A stretch of 59,296 nucleotides of DNA from an uncultured Lentisphaeria bacterium (GCA_949282305.1 CASDPB010000066.1:1-59296); one strand, 5' to 3'. Positions 8,379 through 17,839 are shown, counted from the stretch's first letter. Program-made: numbers and translations. Notes: generated from the sequence alone by a model not told the origin.

Positions 8379-10199
8379 ATGCAGAAATACAATGCCGGCG
8401 CACTGGTGGTCTACCACGGGAAAAGCGCACAGGTTTCGGCGGTCAACGCCGACAAGATCGAAATCAGAATCGAAGGCGGAGCGTCGAAATCCGTCCGGGC
8501 GAAAGACATCGAGTTTTTACATCCCGGTCCCGTCTCCTCTCTGCCTCCGCGCGCCCTGCCGGAACCGGACTGCGGCGAGATCATGGAGCTGATGGAAGGG
8601 GAGACGTTTCCCTTTTCCGAGTTTGCGGAACTTCTTTATTCGGAAAATTCCCCCGCCTCTTTCTGGGCGGCATATCAGCTTCTGACCCGGGGAATTTATT
8701 TTACCGGGTCTCCGGCGGACGGCGTGAAAGCGCGTCCGAAGGAGGAGATAGAGGCGGAGCTTGCCGCGATTCGCGCAAAGGCGCAGGCGAAGGAACAGCG
8801 GGCGGCGCTGCTGGGGCGAATCCGTACCGGAACGATTCTGCCGCAGGATCGTCCCTTGATGTCGGAGATCGAACAGCTTGCCTGGGGAATGAGCGAAAAC
8901 AGCCGCCTGATGCGTGAGCTTGAAATGGAAGCGACCCCGGAGAAGGCGCATCAGTTGCTCCTGCGGCTCGGCGTATGGGACGAACTGACCGATCCTTACC
9001 CAATGCGCGCCGGAATTGATCTGGAGAATCCTTCCCTTGCCCTGCCGCCGCTTCCCGAGGAACCGCGCGAGGATTTGACGGACATGGTTTCGCTTGCGAT
9101 TGACAACGAGGGCAGCGCCGATCCGGATGACGCGGTCGGCTTTGCAGACGGTCTGCTCTGGGTGCATGTCGCCGATCCCGCTTCGGTCGTGACGTATGGA
9201 AGCGAACTGGATCTTGCATGTGTCCGTTCCGGCGCGAATCTGTATCTGCCGGAAAAGACTGTCCACATGCTTCCGCCGGAAGCGACCGCCGTTTTCGGGC
9301 TTGGACTGAACGAGATCAGCCCCGCATTGAGTTTCGGGATACGCATCACGGAGGAAGGATGCGCGGTGTTGGAAAAATGTGTGCGGAGCCGTGTCCGCGT
9401 GGAACGTCTGACCTATGCCGGAGCCGCGTCCCGCATGGGGGAGGCGCCTTTGACGGAGATTGCCCCCGCGCTTGAGCGTTTCCGCCGGAAACGGGAAGCG
9501 GACGGCGCAATGTTCATCAAACTGCCGGAAGCCGATATTCATCTGGTGGACGGCAGAGTGGTTGTGACGCCTGTTGAGATTACGCCGGAACGCGAGCTCG
9601 TCGCCAATGCGATGCTGGCTGCCGGTTCCGCTGTCGCCAATTTTGCCGTGGAGCACGATATTCCGATGCCGTTTGCGACGCAGCCCGCGGTCGGGGAACA
9701 GGTTCCGGGCGACTCCATGAGCGATATGTATGCGCTGCGCCGGCTGTGCCCGCCGAGCGTGGTCAGGACTTCGCCCGATCTGCACGCCGGGCTTGGGCTG
9801 AATCCCTATGTCCGCGTGACAAGTCCTCTGCGGCGTTACGTTGATCTTCTTGCGCACCAGCAGCTGCGGCGCTGGATTTCCGGCGGGGAACCGCTGACGT
9901 CCGAACAGCTGGAGGAGCATTTTTTGTCCAGTGAGAAAGAGTCGGCGGTCCGTCGTCGCCTGGAGCGTCAGGTGGATGATTTCTGGATGCAGGTTTTTTT
10001 CCGGCAGAACCCGGAGTGGAGCGGTGAAGCGGTGCTTGTGAATCGCGTGGACGACCGTCTTACGTTTCTGATCCCGTCCCTGGCGTATGAATTCAGGAGC
10101 CGTTGGGGAGGGAAAATCGAGCTTGGAGAGTCCGTTCGGGTGAAAATACACTCTTCCGATCCCACGACGCTCAGCGCCCAGTTCCGGATTGAGCGGTAG
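8379..10199 (+). CDS. RNB-domain exoribonuclease (RNase II family)
   Basis: Predicted 3'-5' exoribonuclease of 606 residues. The catalytic RNB domain spans about 235-540. It has the metal-binding acidic cluster GSADPDDAVGF (D248, D250, D251) and the late motif YVRVTSPLRRYVDL, both hallmarks of RNase II/R. The N terminus (about 1-50) is a small beta-rich RNA-binding-like region, and the last 60 residues resemble a degenerate S1 domain. It is shorter than RNase R and closest to the RNase II-like proteins of cyanobacteria and chloroplasts. Its neighbour on the opposite strand is the PIN-PhoH protein. Confidence 0.9.
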   Translation: MQKYNAGALVVYHGKSAQVSAVNADKIEIRIEGGASKSVRAKDIEFLHPGPVSSLPPRALPEPDCGEIMELMEGETFPFSEFAELLYSENSPASFWAAYQLLTRGIYFTGSPADGVKARPKEEIEAELAAIRAKAQAKEQRAALLGRIRTGTILPQDRPLMSEIEQLAWGMSENSRLMRELEMEATPEKAHQLLLRLGVWDELTDPYPMRAGIDLENPSLALPPLPEEPREDLTDMVSLAIDNEGSADPDDAVGFADGLLWVHVADPASVVTYGSELDLACVRSGANLYLPEKTVHMLPPEATAVFGLGLNEISPALSFGIRITEEGCAVLEKCVRSRVRVERLTYAGAASRMGEAPLTEIAPALERFRRKREADGAMFIKLPEADIHLVDGRVVVTPVEITPERELVANAMLAAGSAVANFAVEHDIPMPFATQPAVGEQVPGDSMSDMYALRRLCPPSVVRTSPDLHAGLGLNPYVRVTSPLRRYVDLLAHQQLRRWISGGEPLTSEQLEEHFLSSEKESAVRRRLERQVDDFWMQVFFRQNPEWSGEAVLVNRVDDRLTFLIPSLAYEFRSRWGGKIELGESVRVKIHSSDPTTLSAQFRIER

Positions 10200-10343
10200 A
10201 CAGGAGGAAGCAGTTTTGCGGATGCCGTCGCGGAAGCCCTTTTTTGAATCCGCGCAGTTCTTCAGCAGGGGAACTTGTGTAAAGACACGGGCTCCGTTTT
10301 TCCGGAGATATGCCTTCTTTCCGGGAAATATGACGATTCATGC

Positions 10344-10371
10344 TTGAAACTTGAATCCGCGAACTTATATT
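10344..10371 (+). promoter_or_regulatory. Promoter of the isopropylmalate dehydrogenase-like gene
   Basis: TTGAAA (10344-10349), a 16-base spacer and TATATT (10366-10371) lie 36 bases before the ATG. A CTCCG-loop-CGGAG hairpin about 50 bases upstream may end the RNB transcript. Confidence 0.5.
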
Positions 10372-10406
10372 AATGAGTTTTTAATTTTTTAACCGAGGAT
10401 GGAAAA

Positions 10407-11519
10407 ATGGCAGTAAAAACTTACAAGATCGCTTGTCTTCCCGGTGACGGAACCGGGCCGGAAGTCATCAACGAGGGCGTGAAAGTCCTTAAGGCAGCAG
10501 CCAAAAAGTTCGGCTTTGCAATGAAGTTCGACACCTTTGACTGGGGCGGAACACGTTACGTGGAACAGGGTTCCATCATGCCCGACGACGCAACGGAAAT
10601 CCTGAAGAAATACAACGCGATTTATCTTGGCGCGATCGGGCGTCCCGACGTCGCACCCGGCATTCTGGAAAAAGGAATCCTTCTCAAGCTCAGATTCGAT
10701 CTTGACCAGTATATCAATCTGCGTCCCGTGAAACTGTATCCGGGAGTGGAGACGCCGCTTGCGAACAAGACACCGGAGGATATCGACTACGTTGTCGTGC
10801 GCGAGAACTCCGGGGATGTCTATACCGGCATGGGCGGAGTCGCCAGAAAGGGCACGGCGGACGAGGTCGCGATTCAGGAAATGGTTTATACCCGCACTCA
10901 GGTCGACCGCTGCCTGAAATTTGCGTTTGAACTCGCGAAGAAACGCCATTCCAGGAAGAATCCGTGGCGCGGACTTTCCGAGGAAGACATTGCCGCCGGC
11001 AAGACCTGCAAGCTGACACTCTGCGGCAAGACCAATGTGCTGACTTATGTCTTCAATCTCTGGGAACGCGCCTTCCATGAAATGGCTGCGAAATACCCGG
11101 AAGTGAAGATTGACTACTGCCATGTGGACGCCACGTGCATGTGGATGGTCAAGAATCCCGAATGGTTTGATGTGATCGTCACGACCAACATGTTCGGCGA
11201 CATCATCACAGACCTCGCCGCGATGACCTCCGGCGGAATGGGGGTTGCCGCCGGAGGAAACCTGAATCCGGAAGGAATCAGCATGTTTGAACCGATCGGC
11301 GGTTCCGCGCCGAAATACACCGGACTCGGCGTCATCAACCCGCTTGCGGCGATTCTTTCCGGCGCAATGATGCTGGATTATCTCGGTGAAGCCAAAGCCG
11401 CCAAAGCGATTGAGAAGAGCGTCGAATTTGTGACGGGCAAAAAGCTGAAGAGCATGTCCGCCGGCAAAATGGGCTATTCCACAAAGCAGGTCGGCGACCT
11501 GGTTGTCAAAAACCTTTAA
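10407..11519 (+). CDS. leuB: Isocitrate/isopropylmalate dehydrogenase family protein, likely 3-isopropylmalate dehydrogenase
   Basis: A 370-residue NAD(P)-dependent beta-decarboxylating dehydrogenase. The family motifs are [11 protein letters not shown] near the N terminus, the substrate-binding [18 protein letters not shown], the catalytic tyrosine in [13 protein letters not shown], the metal-binding [14 protein letters not shown] and the cofactor-site GGSAPKYTG. Length and motifs fit 3-isopropylmalate dehydrogenase (leucine synthesis). The loop [19 protein letters not shown] also resembles tartrate/malate dehydrogenases of the same fold, so the substrate is not certain. The gene stands alone, with no leuA, leuC or leuD beside it. 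Confidence 0.75.
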   Translation: MAVKTYKIACLPGDGTGPEVINEGVKVLKAAAKKFGFAMKFDTFDWGGTRYVEQGSIMPDDATEILKKYNAIYLGAIGRPDVAPGILEKGILLKLRFDLDQYINLRPVKLYPGVETPLANKTPEDIDYVVVRENSGDVYTGMGGVARKGTADEVAIQEMVYTRTQVDRCLKFAFELAKKRHSRKNPWRGLSEEDIAAGKTCKLTLCGKTNVLTYVFNLWERAFHEMAAKYPEVKIDYCHVDATCMWMVKNPEWFDVIVTTNMFGDIITDLAAMTSGGMGVAAGGNLNPEGISMFEPIGGSAPKYTGLGVINPLAAILSGAMMLDYLGEAKAAKAIEKSVEFVTGKKLKSMSAGKMGYSTKQVGDLVVKNL

Positions 11520-11530
11520 GACACCGCCGG

Positions 11531-11609
11531 TTCAACCGCCGTGACGGAACGGCGGTTGAATCCTGAATAAGAGAGTTTTTCCCTGATACGACTCTCTTAT
11601 TCAGGATTC
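11531..11609 (+). terminator. Two overlapping perfect hairpins after leuB-like gene
   Basis: The first hairpin pairs TTCAACCGCCGT with ACGGCGGTTGAA (11531-11560, 12 bp, 6-base loop). The second pairs 11558-11576 with 11591-11609 (19 bp, perfect, 14-base loop). They share bases 11558-11560, so the two full-length stems compete at their junction. Neither is followed by a U-tract. They fill the 120-base gap before the lipoate ligase gene and may act as a terminator or an RNA-processing site; RNase III is encoded just downstream. Confidence 0.6.
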
Positions 11610-11639
11610 CGCGACACATCCCTTGAGAAAGGTTGCTTC

Positions 11640-12353
11640 ATGCCTGAATTTTCCTCCAGATGTTTTCTGTGGATGGACGGTTCCCGTTCTCCCTATCAGA
11701 ATATGGCTGTCGATGAACTGCTTCTGGAACATGCCCCGGAGTTCGGCGGCGTGGTTCTGCGTTTCTACGAATGGAATATTCCTTCCGCTTCTTTCGGTTA
11801 TTCCCAGCCGATCGGCGCAGTGACGCGGAAAGGACTGACTCTTGTAAGGCGTCCTACGGGCGGCGGCGTGGTTTATCATGACTGTGATTTGACCTATACG
11901 CTGGTCGTGCCCGCCGGACATCCGATCTGCAGTCTGGACCGCATGGAGAGTTACAGGGCGGTTCATGGTCCGATCATGCGTGCGATCATGCGTCTGGGGA
12001 AGGGGGCGCATCTGGCACCCGACCTCGGGGAGAAGCATGACCGTGCCACTCTTCAGTGTTTTGTCTCGCCGTCTCCGAACGATGTGATTGCCGCGGACGG
12101 TGTCAAGCTGGCGGGAGCCGCGCAGCGGCGGACACGGAAAGGGATTCTGCATCAGGGCAGCGTAAGCCTGAAGGCTTCGGATTCCGGGCGCGGGGCGATT
12201 GTGGAAGCGGTCAGGAGTGCGTTTGCCGAGGATCTCGGTTTTGTTTATGAACCGTTTCCCGTGCCCGGTTTTCTTCTGGAAGACGCGGCGCTTCTTGCCG
12301 AACGGAAATATGCGACCGACGCATGGAATGTGGAGAAGGTCGCGCCATGCTGA
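11640..12353 (+). CDS. Lipoate-protein ligase family protein
   Basis: A 237-residue protein of the biotin/lipoate ligase (BPL_LplA) fold, predicted to attach lipoate or octanoate to carrier proteins of 2-oxoacid dehydrogenase or glycine cleavage complexes. Visible motifs are the GYSQP segment, the signature RRPTGGGVVYHDCDLTYTL (about 75-95) with the glycine loop and the histidine, and the late lysine in DGVKLAGAAQRRT. It is shorter than E. coli LplA and lacks the C-terminal accessory domain, like LipM/LipL-type octanoyltransferases. It overlaps the rnc start by 7 bases. Confidence 0.85.
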   Translation: MPEFSSRCFLWMDGSRSPYQNMAVDELLLEHAPEFGGVVLRFYEWNIPSASFGYSQPIGAVTRKGLTLVRRPTGGGVVYHDCDLTYTLVVPAGHPICSLDRMESYRAVHGPIMRAIMRLGKGAHLAPDLGEKHDRATLQCFVSPSPNDVIAADGVKLAGAAQRRTRKGILHQGSVSLKASDSGRGAIVEAVRSAFAEDLGFVYEPFPVPGFLLEDAALLAERKYATDAWNVEKVAPC

Positions 12354-13057
12354 TTGCCGATTTGCAGAAATTTCAGCGCATGACGGGAATCCGTTTCACG
12401 GATCAGAGACTGCTTCGCGAGGCGCTGACGCATAAATCCTATGCGACGGAGTTCAATCTGAAATATGACAATCAGCGCCTGGAGTTTCTCGGCGACGCCG
12501 TTGTGCAGATTGTCCTCACAAAGCACCTGTTTCACCGTTATCCCGATTTGCAGGAAGGGGACTTGACGAAAATCCGTTCCGCTCTTGTGAACCAGGATAT
12601 GCTTGCGAAGTTCGCACGTTCGATCTCTCTTGGAAGTTATCTGATGCTGGGGCGCGGCGAAACGGAATCACATGGCAGTGACCGCGATTCGACGCTTTCG
12701 GACGCATTTGAAGCGGTCTGCGGCGCAATTTATCTGGATCAGGGAGCTTCTCCGGTTTCGGAATTCATTCTGAAGACACTTCACGCGAACTGCAGGGAGC
12801 CGAGCGACCTTCTGCATTCCCTGAATCCGAAAGGACTGCTTCAGGAGTATGCGCAGGCGCATTTCGGCAAGGCGCCGGAATATAAAGTCCTCGGAATCAG
12901 CGGTCCGCCGCACAATCCCTGTTATGAGGTGGAGGTGTCGGTGAACGGACGCCTTCTTGCCAGAGGCACGGCTGCGAAACGCAAACTTGCGGAACAGGCA
13001 GCAGCCAGAACCGCCATGGAAGTGCTTGAGGCGCAGAAGAAGGAATCCCCCCGCTGA
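12347..13057 (+). CDS. rnc: Ribonuclease III
   Basis: Double-strand-specific endoribonuclease for rRNA and mRNA processing. The 236-residue protein has the catalytic domain first (about 5-150), with the signature NQRLEFLGDAVVQ and the second acidic cluster SDAFEAVCGAIYLDQG. A C-terminal double-stranded RNA binding domain (about 160-230) ends KRKLAEQAAARTAMEVL. The ATG at 12347 overlaps the preceding stop (ATGCTGA) and has GGAG upstream; the longer frame from 12323 is less likely. Confidence 0.95.
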   Translation: MLIADLQKFQRMTGIRFTDQRLLREALTHKSYATEFNLKYDNQRLEFLGDAVVQIVLTKHLFHRYPDLQEGDLTKIRSALVNQDMLAKFARSISLGSYLMLGRGETESHGSDRDSTLSDAFEAVCGAIYLDQGASPVSEFILKTLHANCREPSDLLHSLNPKGLLQEYAQAHFGKAPEYKVLGISGPPHNPCYEVEVSVNGRLLARGTAAKRKLAEQAAARTAMEVLEAQKKESPR

Positions 13058-13117
13058 CCTTTCCCCGAAGACGAAGCCGCCCGCTTCTGCGCGAATGGTT
13101 CAGGCATGTCGCGGAAT

Positions 13118-13990
13118 TCAAAGGAGCGCCTTCAGTTTCGGGAACACGCGGAGCGCATTTTCAAAAAAGACTTTGTCCTGATGCTCTTCGGGGATGATGC
13201 TCCTGATGACTCCGATATAGGAGGAAATATGAATCAGCGGCCAGTCGGAGCCGTACATCAGCTTGCTGTAGTCGTCCATGTAAGCCATCCATGTCTTGAG
13301 ATGTTCCAGATAGCCGTGATTTTTCCGGCAGTATTCCTCTGCCGTGAAATATCCTTCGGCAAGACCGGAGAGATCAATGAAGACGTTGTCGTTTTTAATT
13401 GCGACTTCCGTGGCGTCGATGATCCAGGGGCTTCCGTAGTGGGCAATGACAAACCGGACGTCCGGAAACGCGACTGCGACTTCATCCACTTCGAGCGGAT
13501 GGGAATATTTCAGGAGTCCGCGCGGGGAAGCCGTGTCGCCGGAATGAAAGACCACCGGCACATCGTATTTTCGCGCAAGCTCGTAAAACGGGTAGTTCCG
13601 CTGATCTCCCGGATAAATTGACTCGTAGCCGGGGTAGAGCTTGATTCCTACGCATTGCCTGGTGCGGAGCAGTTTCTCATATTCCTCAAGCGTCGCCTCC
13701 ATCTTTCCCGGATGCAGTTTTGTGCCGTTGACCCCGGCACAGTAGGCGATGCAGGATGGCTGGTTGTAGTTTTCTTCGTCGAACTCCCCCGCCAGGTCGA
13801 TGATGCCCGGATAGCAGATTTCCGGATCTTCCTTCCGGCTGCGGGTGCCCATGGCGATGCCGAGGACAATATTGTTTTCCTTGAACGTCTGTACTAAATG
13901 TTCCGATGTGTTTTCATGTTTTGCGGCGAGTGCAACCTGACAGAATCCCGGATTGTCGGAAAAGTGCATGTGCGCATCAATGATTTTCAT
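13118..13990 (-). CDS. Amidohydrolase family protein (TIM-barrel metal-dependent hydrolase)
   Basis: A 290-residue protein of the amidohydrolase_2 group. It begins MKIIDAHMHFSDN, giving the H-x-H metal motif on strand 1, followed by VVFHSGDT, FVIAHYGSPW and a late aspartate in LMYGSDWPL. These are the expected metal ligands and proton acceptor. The substrate cannot be read from the sequence. It resembles the second amidohydrolase at 27224-28078 in fold and start, but their contexts differ. It converges on rnc, with only 60 bases between the two stop codons. Confidence 0.8.
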   Translation of the reverse strand: MKIIDAHMHFSDNPGFCQVALAAKHENTSEHLVQTFKENNIVLGIAMGTRSRKEDPEICYPGIIDLAGEFDEENYNQPSCIAYCAGVNGTKLHPGKMEATLEEYEKLLRTRQCVGIKLYPGYESIYPGDQRNYPFYELARKYDVPVVFHSGDTASPRGLLKYSHPLEVDEVAVAFPDVRFVIAHYGSPWIIDATEVAIKNDNVFIDLSGLAEGYFTAEEYCRKNHGYLEHLKTWMAYMDDYSKLMYGSDWPLIHISSYIGVIRSIIPEEHQDKVFFENALRVFPKLKALL

Positions 13991-14063
13991 TCTTACTGCT
14001 CCAGTCTCCGGTGAAAAAAGCCAGTCATATCAGCTGAAAATATACACTTGAACGGTAATTTTT

Positions 14064-14819
14064 TCAAATCTGCCCGGCATAACTTTTCGTGATATTGGGC
14101 ATCAGCACTTTGCCGTCCCGTTCATGCCTGCGGAACAGTTCCGTGAGCGCCTCAATGAACAGGGAATACTGTTCCGTGTCTTTGAGCGGAGCATAAGAGG
14201 CGGAGAGATTGCGCCCGATGAATGCCGACAGGTCGAGCGGAAGATCGTGGGGAAACTCCAGCTCCTCATATCTGCCGTCCCGGAAAAACGTGCGGAACAG
14301 TGCGGGATCCTTGAGCCGTGTTCCGGAGAATCCGCGGAAGGCAGGGCAGAACCTCCGGCAGACTTCCGCATTTTCCTCCATCAGAGGAACAGAGTCGATC
14401 CGGTGATTCCAGACCAGTATGACGAAACGGTCTTTTTTCAGGATTCTTGCGCACTCTTTGCGGAAGAGAAACGGATCGAACCAGTGAAACGCCTGCGCCG
14501 CGGTGACGAGGTCGATACTGTTGTCCGGCAGAGTCGTATGTTCGGCGGAACCGTTGACCGATTCAAAATCCGGACAGGATTTCAGCCGCCGTTCCGCTGC
14601 AAGGCGCATATCCGCATTCGGCTCCACCGCTTTGACTCTGATTCCGGATTTCAGGAGTTCCTTTGTGAAAATGCCTGTTCCGGAACCAATATCCGCGACT
14701 ACCGAAGAGGCGCTCAGAGAGTATTTATGATACAGATGTTCAAAAAGTTCCGCCGGATAGCCGGGACGGTACTTTGCATAGACTTCCGCCTTGCCTGTGA
14801 ATTTTTCGGTGTTTTTCAT
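14064..14819 (-). CDS. Class I SAM-dependent methyltransferase
   Basis: A 251-residue methyltransferase of the UbiE/Methyltransf_11 type. It starts MKNTEKFTGKAEVYAKYRPG, the opening typical of this group. Motif I is VADIGSGTGIFTKELL (about 40-55), followed by an acidic residue in VKAVEPNADM and the motif IV-like SIDLVTAAQAFHWFDP. The target is unknown. The start at 14819 fits family alignments; an open frame to 14879 has no support. Confidence 0.85.
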   Translation of the reverse strand: MKNTEKFTGKAEVYAKYRPGYPAELFEHLYHKYSLSASSVVADIGSGTGIFTKELLKSGIRVKAVEPNADMRLAAERRLKSCPDFESVNGSAEHTTLPDNSIDLVTAAQAFHWFDPFLFRKECARILKKDRFVILVWNHRIDSVPLMEENAEVCRRFCPAFRGFSGTRLKDPALFRTFFRDGRYEELEFPHDLPLDLSAFIGRNLSASYAPLKDTEQYSLFIEALTELFRRHERDGKVLMPNITKSYAGQI

Positions 14820-14863
14820 TGGGAGTCCCGTGATGTCAACCGTGGATGATTCCGGAGGAAATG

Positions 14864-14910
14864 AAAAACGGGAAAGCATGAAATCCGCAGAGTTTCGCCT
14901 TCCCGTTTTT
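14864..14910 (-). terminator. Terminator between nagA and the methyltransferase gene
   Basis: AAAAACGGGAA and TTCCCGTTTTT pair perfectly over 11 bp around a 25-base loop. T runs lie at the 3' side on both strands, so it can work in either direction. It begins 8 bases after the nagA stop codon. Confidence 0.75.
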
Positions 14911-14917
14911 CCGGAGT

Positions 14918-16069
14918 TTACGCCTGGTATCTGAGTTCGCCTTCGACGAAGACGGATTTCACCTTGAAGTTGCTGTTCAGGATGACAATGTCCGCCAGAT
15001 AACCCGGAGCGAGTCTGCCGATCTTTTCGAGTCCGAGAGCCTGCGCCTGGTTCCAGGAGGTGGTCTTGATGAGGTCTTTCAGCGGAAGCCCCGTGATTTC
15101 ATAGACATTGCGGAGGGCATCGCAGATCTGGAGCGTGCTTCCCGCGAGGGCTCCGTTGGAGGCAAGCCTTGCCGCGCCGTCCTTCACGATCACGGCGAGC
15201 CCGCCGAGCGAGGATTCCCCGTCAGGCATTCCCGCCGCGCGCATGGCGTCCGTGATGAGCTGAATCTTCTCGACGTTTTTCAGGGAGAAGATCAGAGAGA
15301 TCATGTCCGGGCAGATGTGGAGCTTGTCGCAGATCAGTTCGATGAAGACGTCTTTGCAGGCGAATCCGGCGCCGACCAGTCCGATGTCGCGATGATGAAG
15401 CGGCGTCATCTGATTGCAGAAATGCGTCAGATTCTGGAGTCCGTGCTCGTGGGCTGCCTGGAACTGCTTGAATGTCGCCGCGCTGTGAACGCAGGACGGC
15501 GTGATGCCTTCCGCAAGACATTCCGCTGCAAACTTGTCGCCTCCGGGCATTTCGACGGCATAAGAGACTTTCTTGACAGGAAAAATCTTTGCAAGGCGCC
15601 TGACCATCTCAATGTCGGGCTCTCTCACGAAATCAGGATTCTGGGCGCCGAGGCACTTCGGATTGATGAACGGTCCTTCGAGGTGAACACCCGCGAGCTT
15701 GACGCCCTTGACACCGTTCTTGACGTAATCCGCAGCCGTCCGGAGAGATTTTGCAAGCTGTTCTTCGGGGAGGGTCAGCGTTGTGGGAAGGAAGGTGGTA
15801 ACGCCTTCTTTGAGCTTGTCGATGCCGATTGTCGTCATCGCTTCATCGGTGGCGTCGCTGAAATCGACGCCGGACTTTCCGTGACAGTGGATGTCCACGA
15901 ATCCGGGGACGGTCATGTCTCCGTTGACGTCAATCACCTTGTCCGTCTGCGGCAGGGCGTCGCCTTTGGCGAAAATCTGCCTGATTGTGTTATTTTCAAC
16001 AAGGATGGAAGCGCCTTCCAGCTCCACATCCGGCGAGATGAGGTTGCAGTTTTTGAAAAGCATGTTCAT
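14918..16069 (-). CDS. nagA: N-acetylglucosamine-6-phosphate deacetylase
   Basis: Hydrolyses N-acetylglucosamine 6-phosphate to glucosamine 6-phosphate and acetate, the committed step in amino-sugar use. The 383-residue protein matches the family length. Motifs are the metal-binding DIHCHGKSGVDFSD, GVHLEGPFINPKCLGAQ with the conserved glutamate, THFCNQMTPLHHRDIGLVG with metal histidines, and the catalytic aspartate in QLITDAMRAAGMPDG. The start at 16069 has ACAGGAG upstream. The gene is monocistronic; a NagB-like gene lies 12 kb away at 28090. Confidence 0.93.
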   Translation of the reverse strand: MNMLFKNCNLISPDVELEGASILVENNTIRQIFAKGDALPQTDKVIDVNGDMTVPGFVDIHCHGKSGVDFSDATDEAMTTIGIDKLKEGVTTFLPTTLTLPEEQLAKSLRTAADYVKNGVKGVKLAGVHLEGPFINPKCLGAQNPDFVREPDIEMVRRLAKIFPVKKVSYAVEMPGGDKFAAECLAEGITPSCVHSAATFKQFQAAHEHGLQNLTHFCNQMTPLHHRDIGLVGAGFACKDVFIELICDKLHICPDMISLIFSLKNVEKIQLITDAMRAAGMPDGESSLGGLAVIVKDGAARLASNGALAGSTLQICDALRNVYEITGLPLKDLIKTTSWNQAQALGLEKIGRLAPGYLADIVILNSNFKVKSVFVEGELRYQA

Positions 16070-16102
16070 GAGATTTACTCCTGTTTGTTTTTGAACAGGC
16101 AG

Positions 16103-16131
16103 AATATAATCAAAAAATGAAACAAAGTCAA
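16103..16131 (-). promoter_or_regulatory. nagA promoter
   Basis: On the minus strand TTGACT (16126-16131), a 17-base spacer and TATATT (16103-16108) stand 34 bases before the nagA start. No clear operator palindrome is visible around it. Confidence 0.6.
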
Positions 16132-16212
16132 GCATGTTTTGCATTATTTGACAAATTCGGAGAAGGGAAAGGGCGTCCCGCACTGCTTCCCGCCGGGGAC
16201 GCCGGATGGATG

Positions 16213-16234
16213 CTGCGGAGGCTGTCCTCCGCAG
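16213..16234 (-). terminator. Hairpin after the GT-C-like gene, no U-tract
   Basis: CTGCGGAGG and CCTCCGCAG form a perfect 9-bp stem with a 4-base loop, 20 bases beyond the stop at 16255. A second stem (GGCGTCCC with GGGACGCC) lies just beyond it. Neither has a T run. Confidence 0.5.
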
Positions 16235-16254
16235 GGGGCTTCCGTTTCATGCAG

Positions 16255-17832
16255 TTATTCCAGCAGGAAGACGGTGCCTTCCTCTGTTTCATAGACTGTT
16301 TTCCAGTTGTTTCGTTTCAGGAGATTGACGAAGTTCTCCCGTCTGGCGAGCAGGACTGCATATTTTGCATTGGTCAGGCGGCCGAGAAGTCCGGCGCTGT
16401 CCCGGACATGCTCCAGGTTCAACAGCAGCTTTTCCACTTTCTTGACGTATCTGCCGTCGAGGGCAAAAGAGAAGGCGGGATCCATTCCCCAGAGATAGCA
16501 GTTGCGGTCATTGGCATAAAAAATCGTGGGGAAATCTCCCCAGTTCAGATTGATGACGGACGTATTCGGCGGAATATTCTGCTGCATCCATTTTCCAATG
16601 CCCAGTGCCGGGTGCACCATTGCCGGACTGAGCGTCAGGTTCAGAGAGGAGGATACCATGCCGAGAAGGATGGCGAGAACCGTTCCGGCAAGGTACATCT
16701 TCAACGGTCTGCCACGAAGCGGAATCAGGATGTTTTCCTTTAACGCCTCGTTGACGACGAGCGCCCCGAACAGCATCATGAACGGAACCGCATACTCCAC
16801 CGTGCGGAGCGCGACGAACATTCCGCCGGTAAAGAGAACGGCGAGAAGTCCGATCGCCTTGATGTGGGGCGCGATGGCGGACCAGCCTTTCATGACGGCG
16901 AGACGGCAGAAGCAGAGCAGAATCAGGTAAGTGGAAACATAAAACGGGAGCATTGGCTTATGCCAGCGGAATTTCGGCGCAAGCATTTCCATGGGAAGCA
17001 TTGCCGAACTGGCTTTCTGAAAATCGCTCGTGAAAACAGGTCCGAAAAGGGCGTCGACAGACTGCACCTTCCAGATGATGAACGAATTCGGAAACTGCGG
17101 GTGAATCAGCAGTCCGAGCATGACACCGCCGAATGCCGCCGCCGGAATCCAGAACACTTTTGCCGAATCCCGCTTGAAATATGCCGCCGCAAACACGAAC
17201 GCGGGAATGACAATGAACTGCGGATTGGAATAAGTCCATGCGTAGATGAACGAGATTACGCCTGCGGCAATGATCCGGAAACGGAGCGTGCCTGCTGTCA
17301 GAAGCGCGCATGTCACCAGAAGAAAGGCGAGGGAAAGCACATGCGGGCGCATCATGAGCAGCCGGAACATGAAATGAGAGGAGATCAGCGGCATCAGAAT
17401 GGAGAAGGTCATGATGAGAGGCGGAGAGACTCCCATGCGCCGCATTGTGAAAATGAATGCAAAAAGCGCCGAGGCGATCAGCAGATACGACGGAATGTTG
17501 AATGGTGCGCCGGTCGGCAGGTGGAGAAGTTTCTGGATGCCGTGAACCACCCACAGCGCCCCGTGAAACAGCAGTTCCTTGTCGGCGAAGCGGTCGTTCC
17601 AGATGGACATTGTCAGCCACGGGAATTTTTTCGCTCCGAATACGGACGGTCCAAGCTCCGCCATCTTCATGTGGTAGTAGGCGTCGCTGTCGGTCTCTCC
17701 GCCGTCCATGATCTGCGGGCGCAGAACGCACAGCCAGGCGAACGGAATTGCAAAAGCAAGGAACAGGAAGATTTTCGCATATTTTTTGCTGTTGAGCTTT
17801 TCCTGAAGCTCCATATTGGAATATTCTTTCAT
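16255..17832 (-). CDS. Multi-pass membrane protein, GT-C glycosyltransferase-like
   Basis: A 525-residue membrane protein with about ten or more predicted helices and a soluble C-terminal region (about 400-525). The first periplasmic loop holds GGETDSDAYYHMKMAELG, which resembles the acidic first-loop motif of GT-C transferases such as STT3 and mannosyltransferases. The C-terminal part has NLNWGDFPTIFYANDRNCYL, like the soluble domain of such enzymes. A lipid-linked sugar donor is plausible but the acceptor is unknown. It begins 7 bases after mtnP and is probably cotranscribed. The frame is open upstream to 17934 inside mtnP; the start at 17832 is preferred. Confidence 0.65.
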   Translation of the reverse strand: MKEYSNMELQEKLNSKKYAKIFLFLAFAIPFAWLCVLRPQIMDGGETDSDAYYHMKMAELGPSVFGAKKFPWLTMSIWNDRFADKELLFHGALWVVHGIQKLLHLPTGAPFNIPSYLLIASALFAFIFTMRRMGVSPPLIMTFSILMPLISSHFMFRLLMMRPHVLSLAFLLVTCALLTAGTLRFRIIAAGVISFIYAWTYSNPQFIVIPAFVFAAAYFKRDSAKVFWIPAAAFGGVMLGLLIHPQFPNSFIIWKVQSVDALFGPVFTSDFQKASSAMLPMEMLAPKFRWHKPMLPFYVSTYLILLCFCRLAVMKGWSAIAPHIKAIGLLAVLFTGGMFVALRTVEYAVPFMMLFGALVVNEALKENILIPLRGRPLKMYLAGTVLAILLGMVSSSLNLTLSPAMVHPALGIGKWMQQNIPPNTSVINLNWGDFPTIFYANDRNCYLWGMDPAFSFALDGRYVKKVEKLLLNLEHVRDSAGLLGRLTNAKYAVLLARRENFVNLLKRNNWKTVYETEEGTVFLLE

Positions 17833-17839
17833 GAGCTTT

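Noticed and set aside
8517-10151. 544-residue minus-strand open frame
   Set aside because: Antisense to the RNB exoribonuclease gene; no recognisable motif and low-complexity Arg/His-rich composition.
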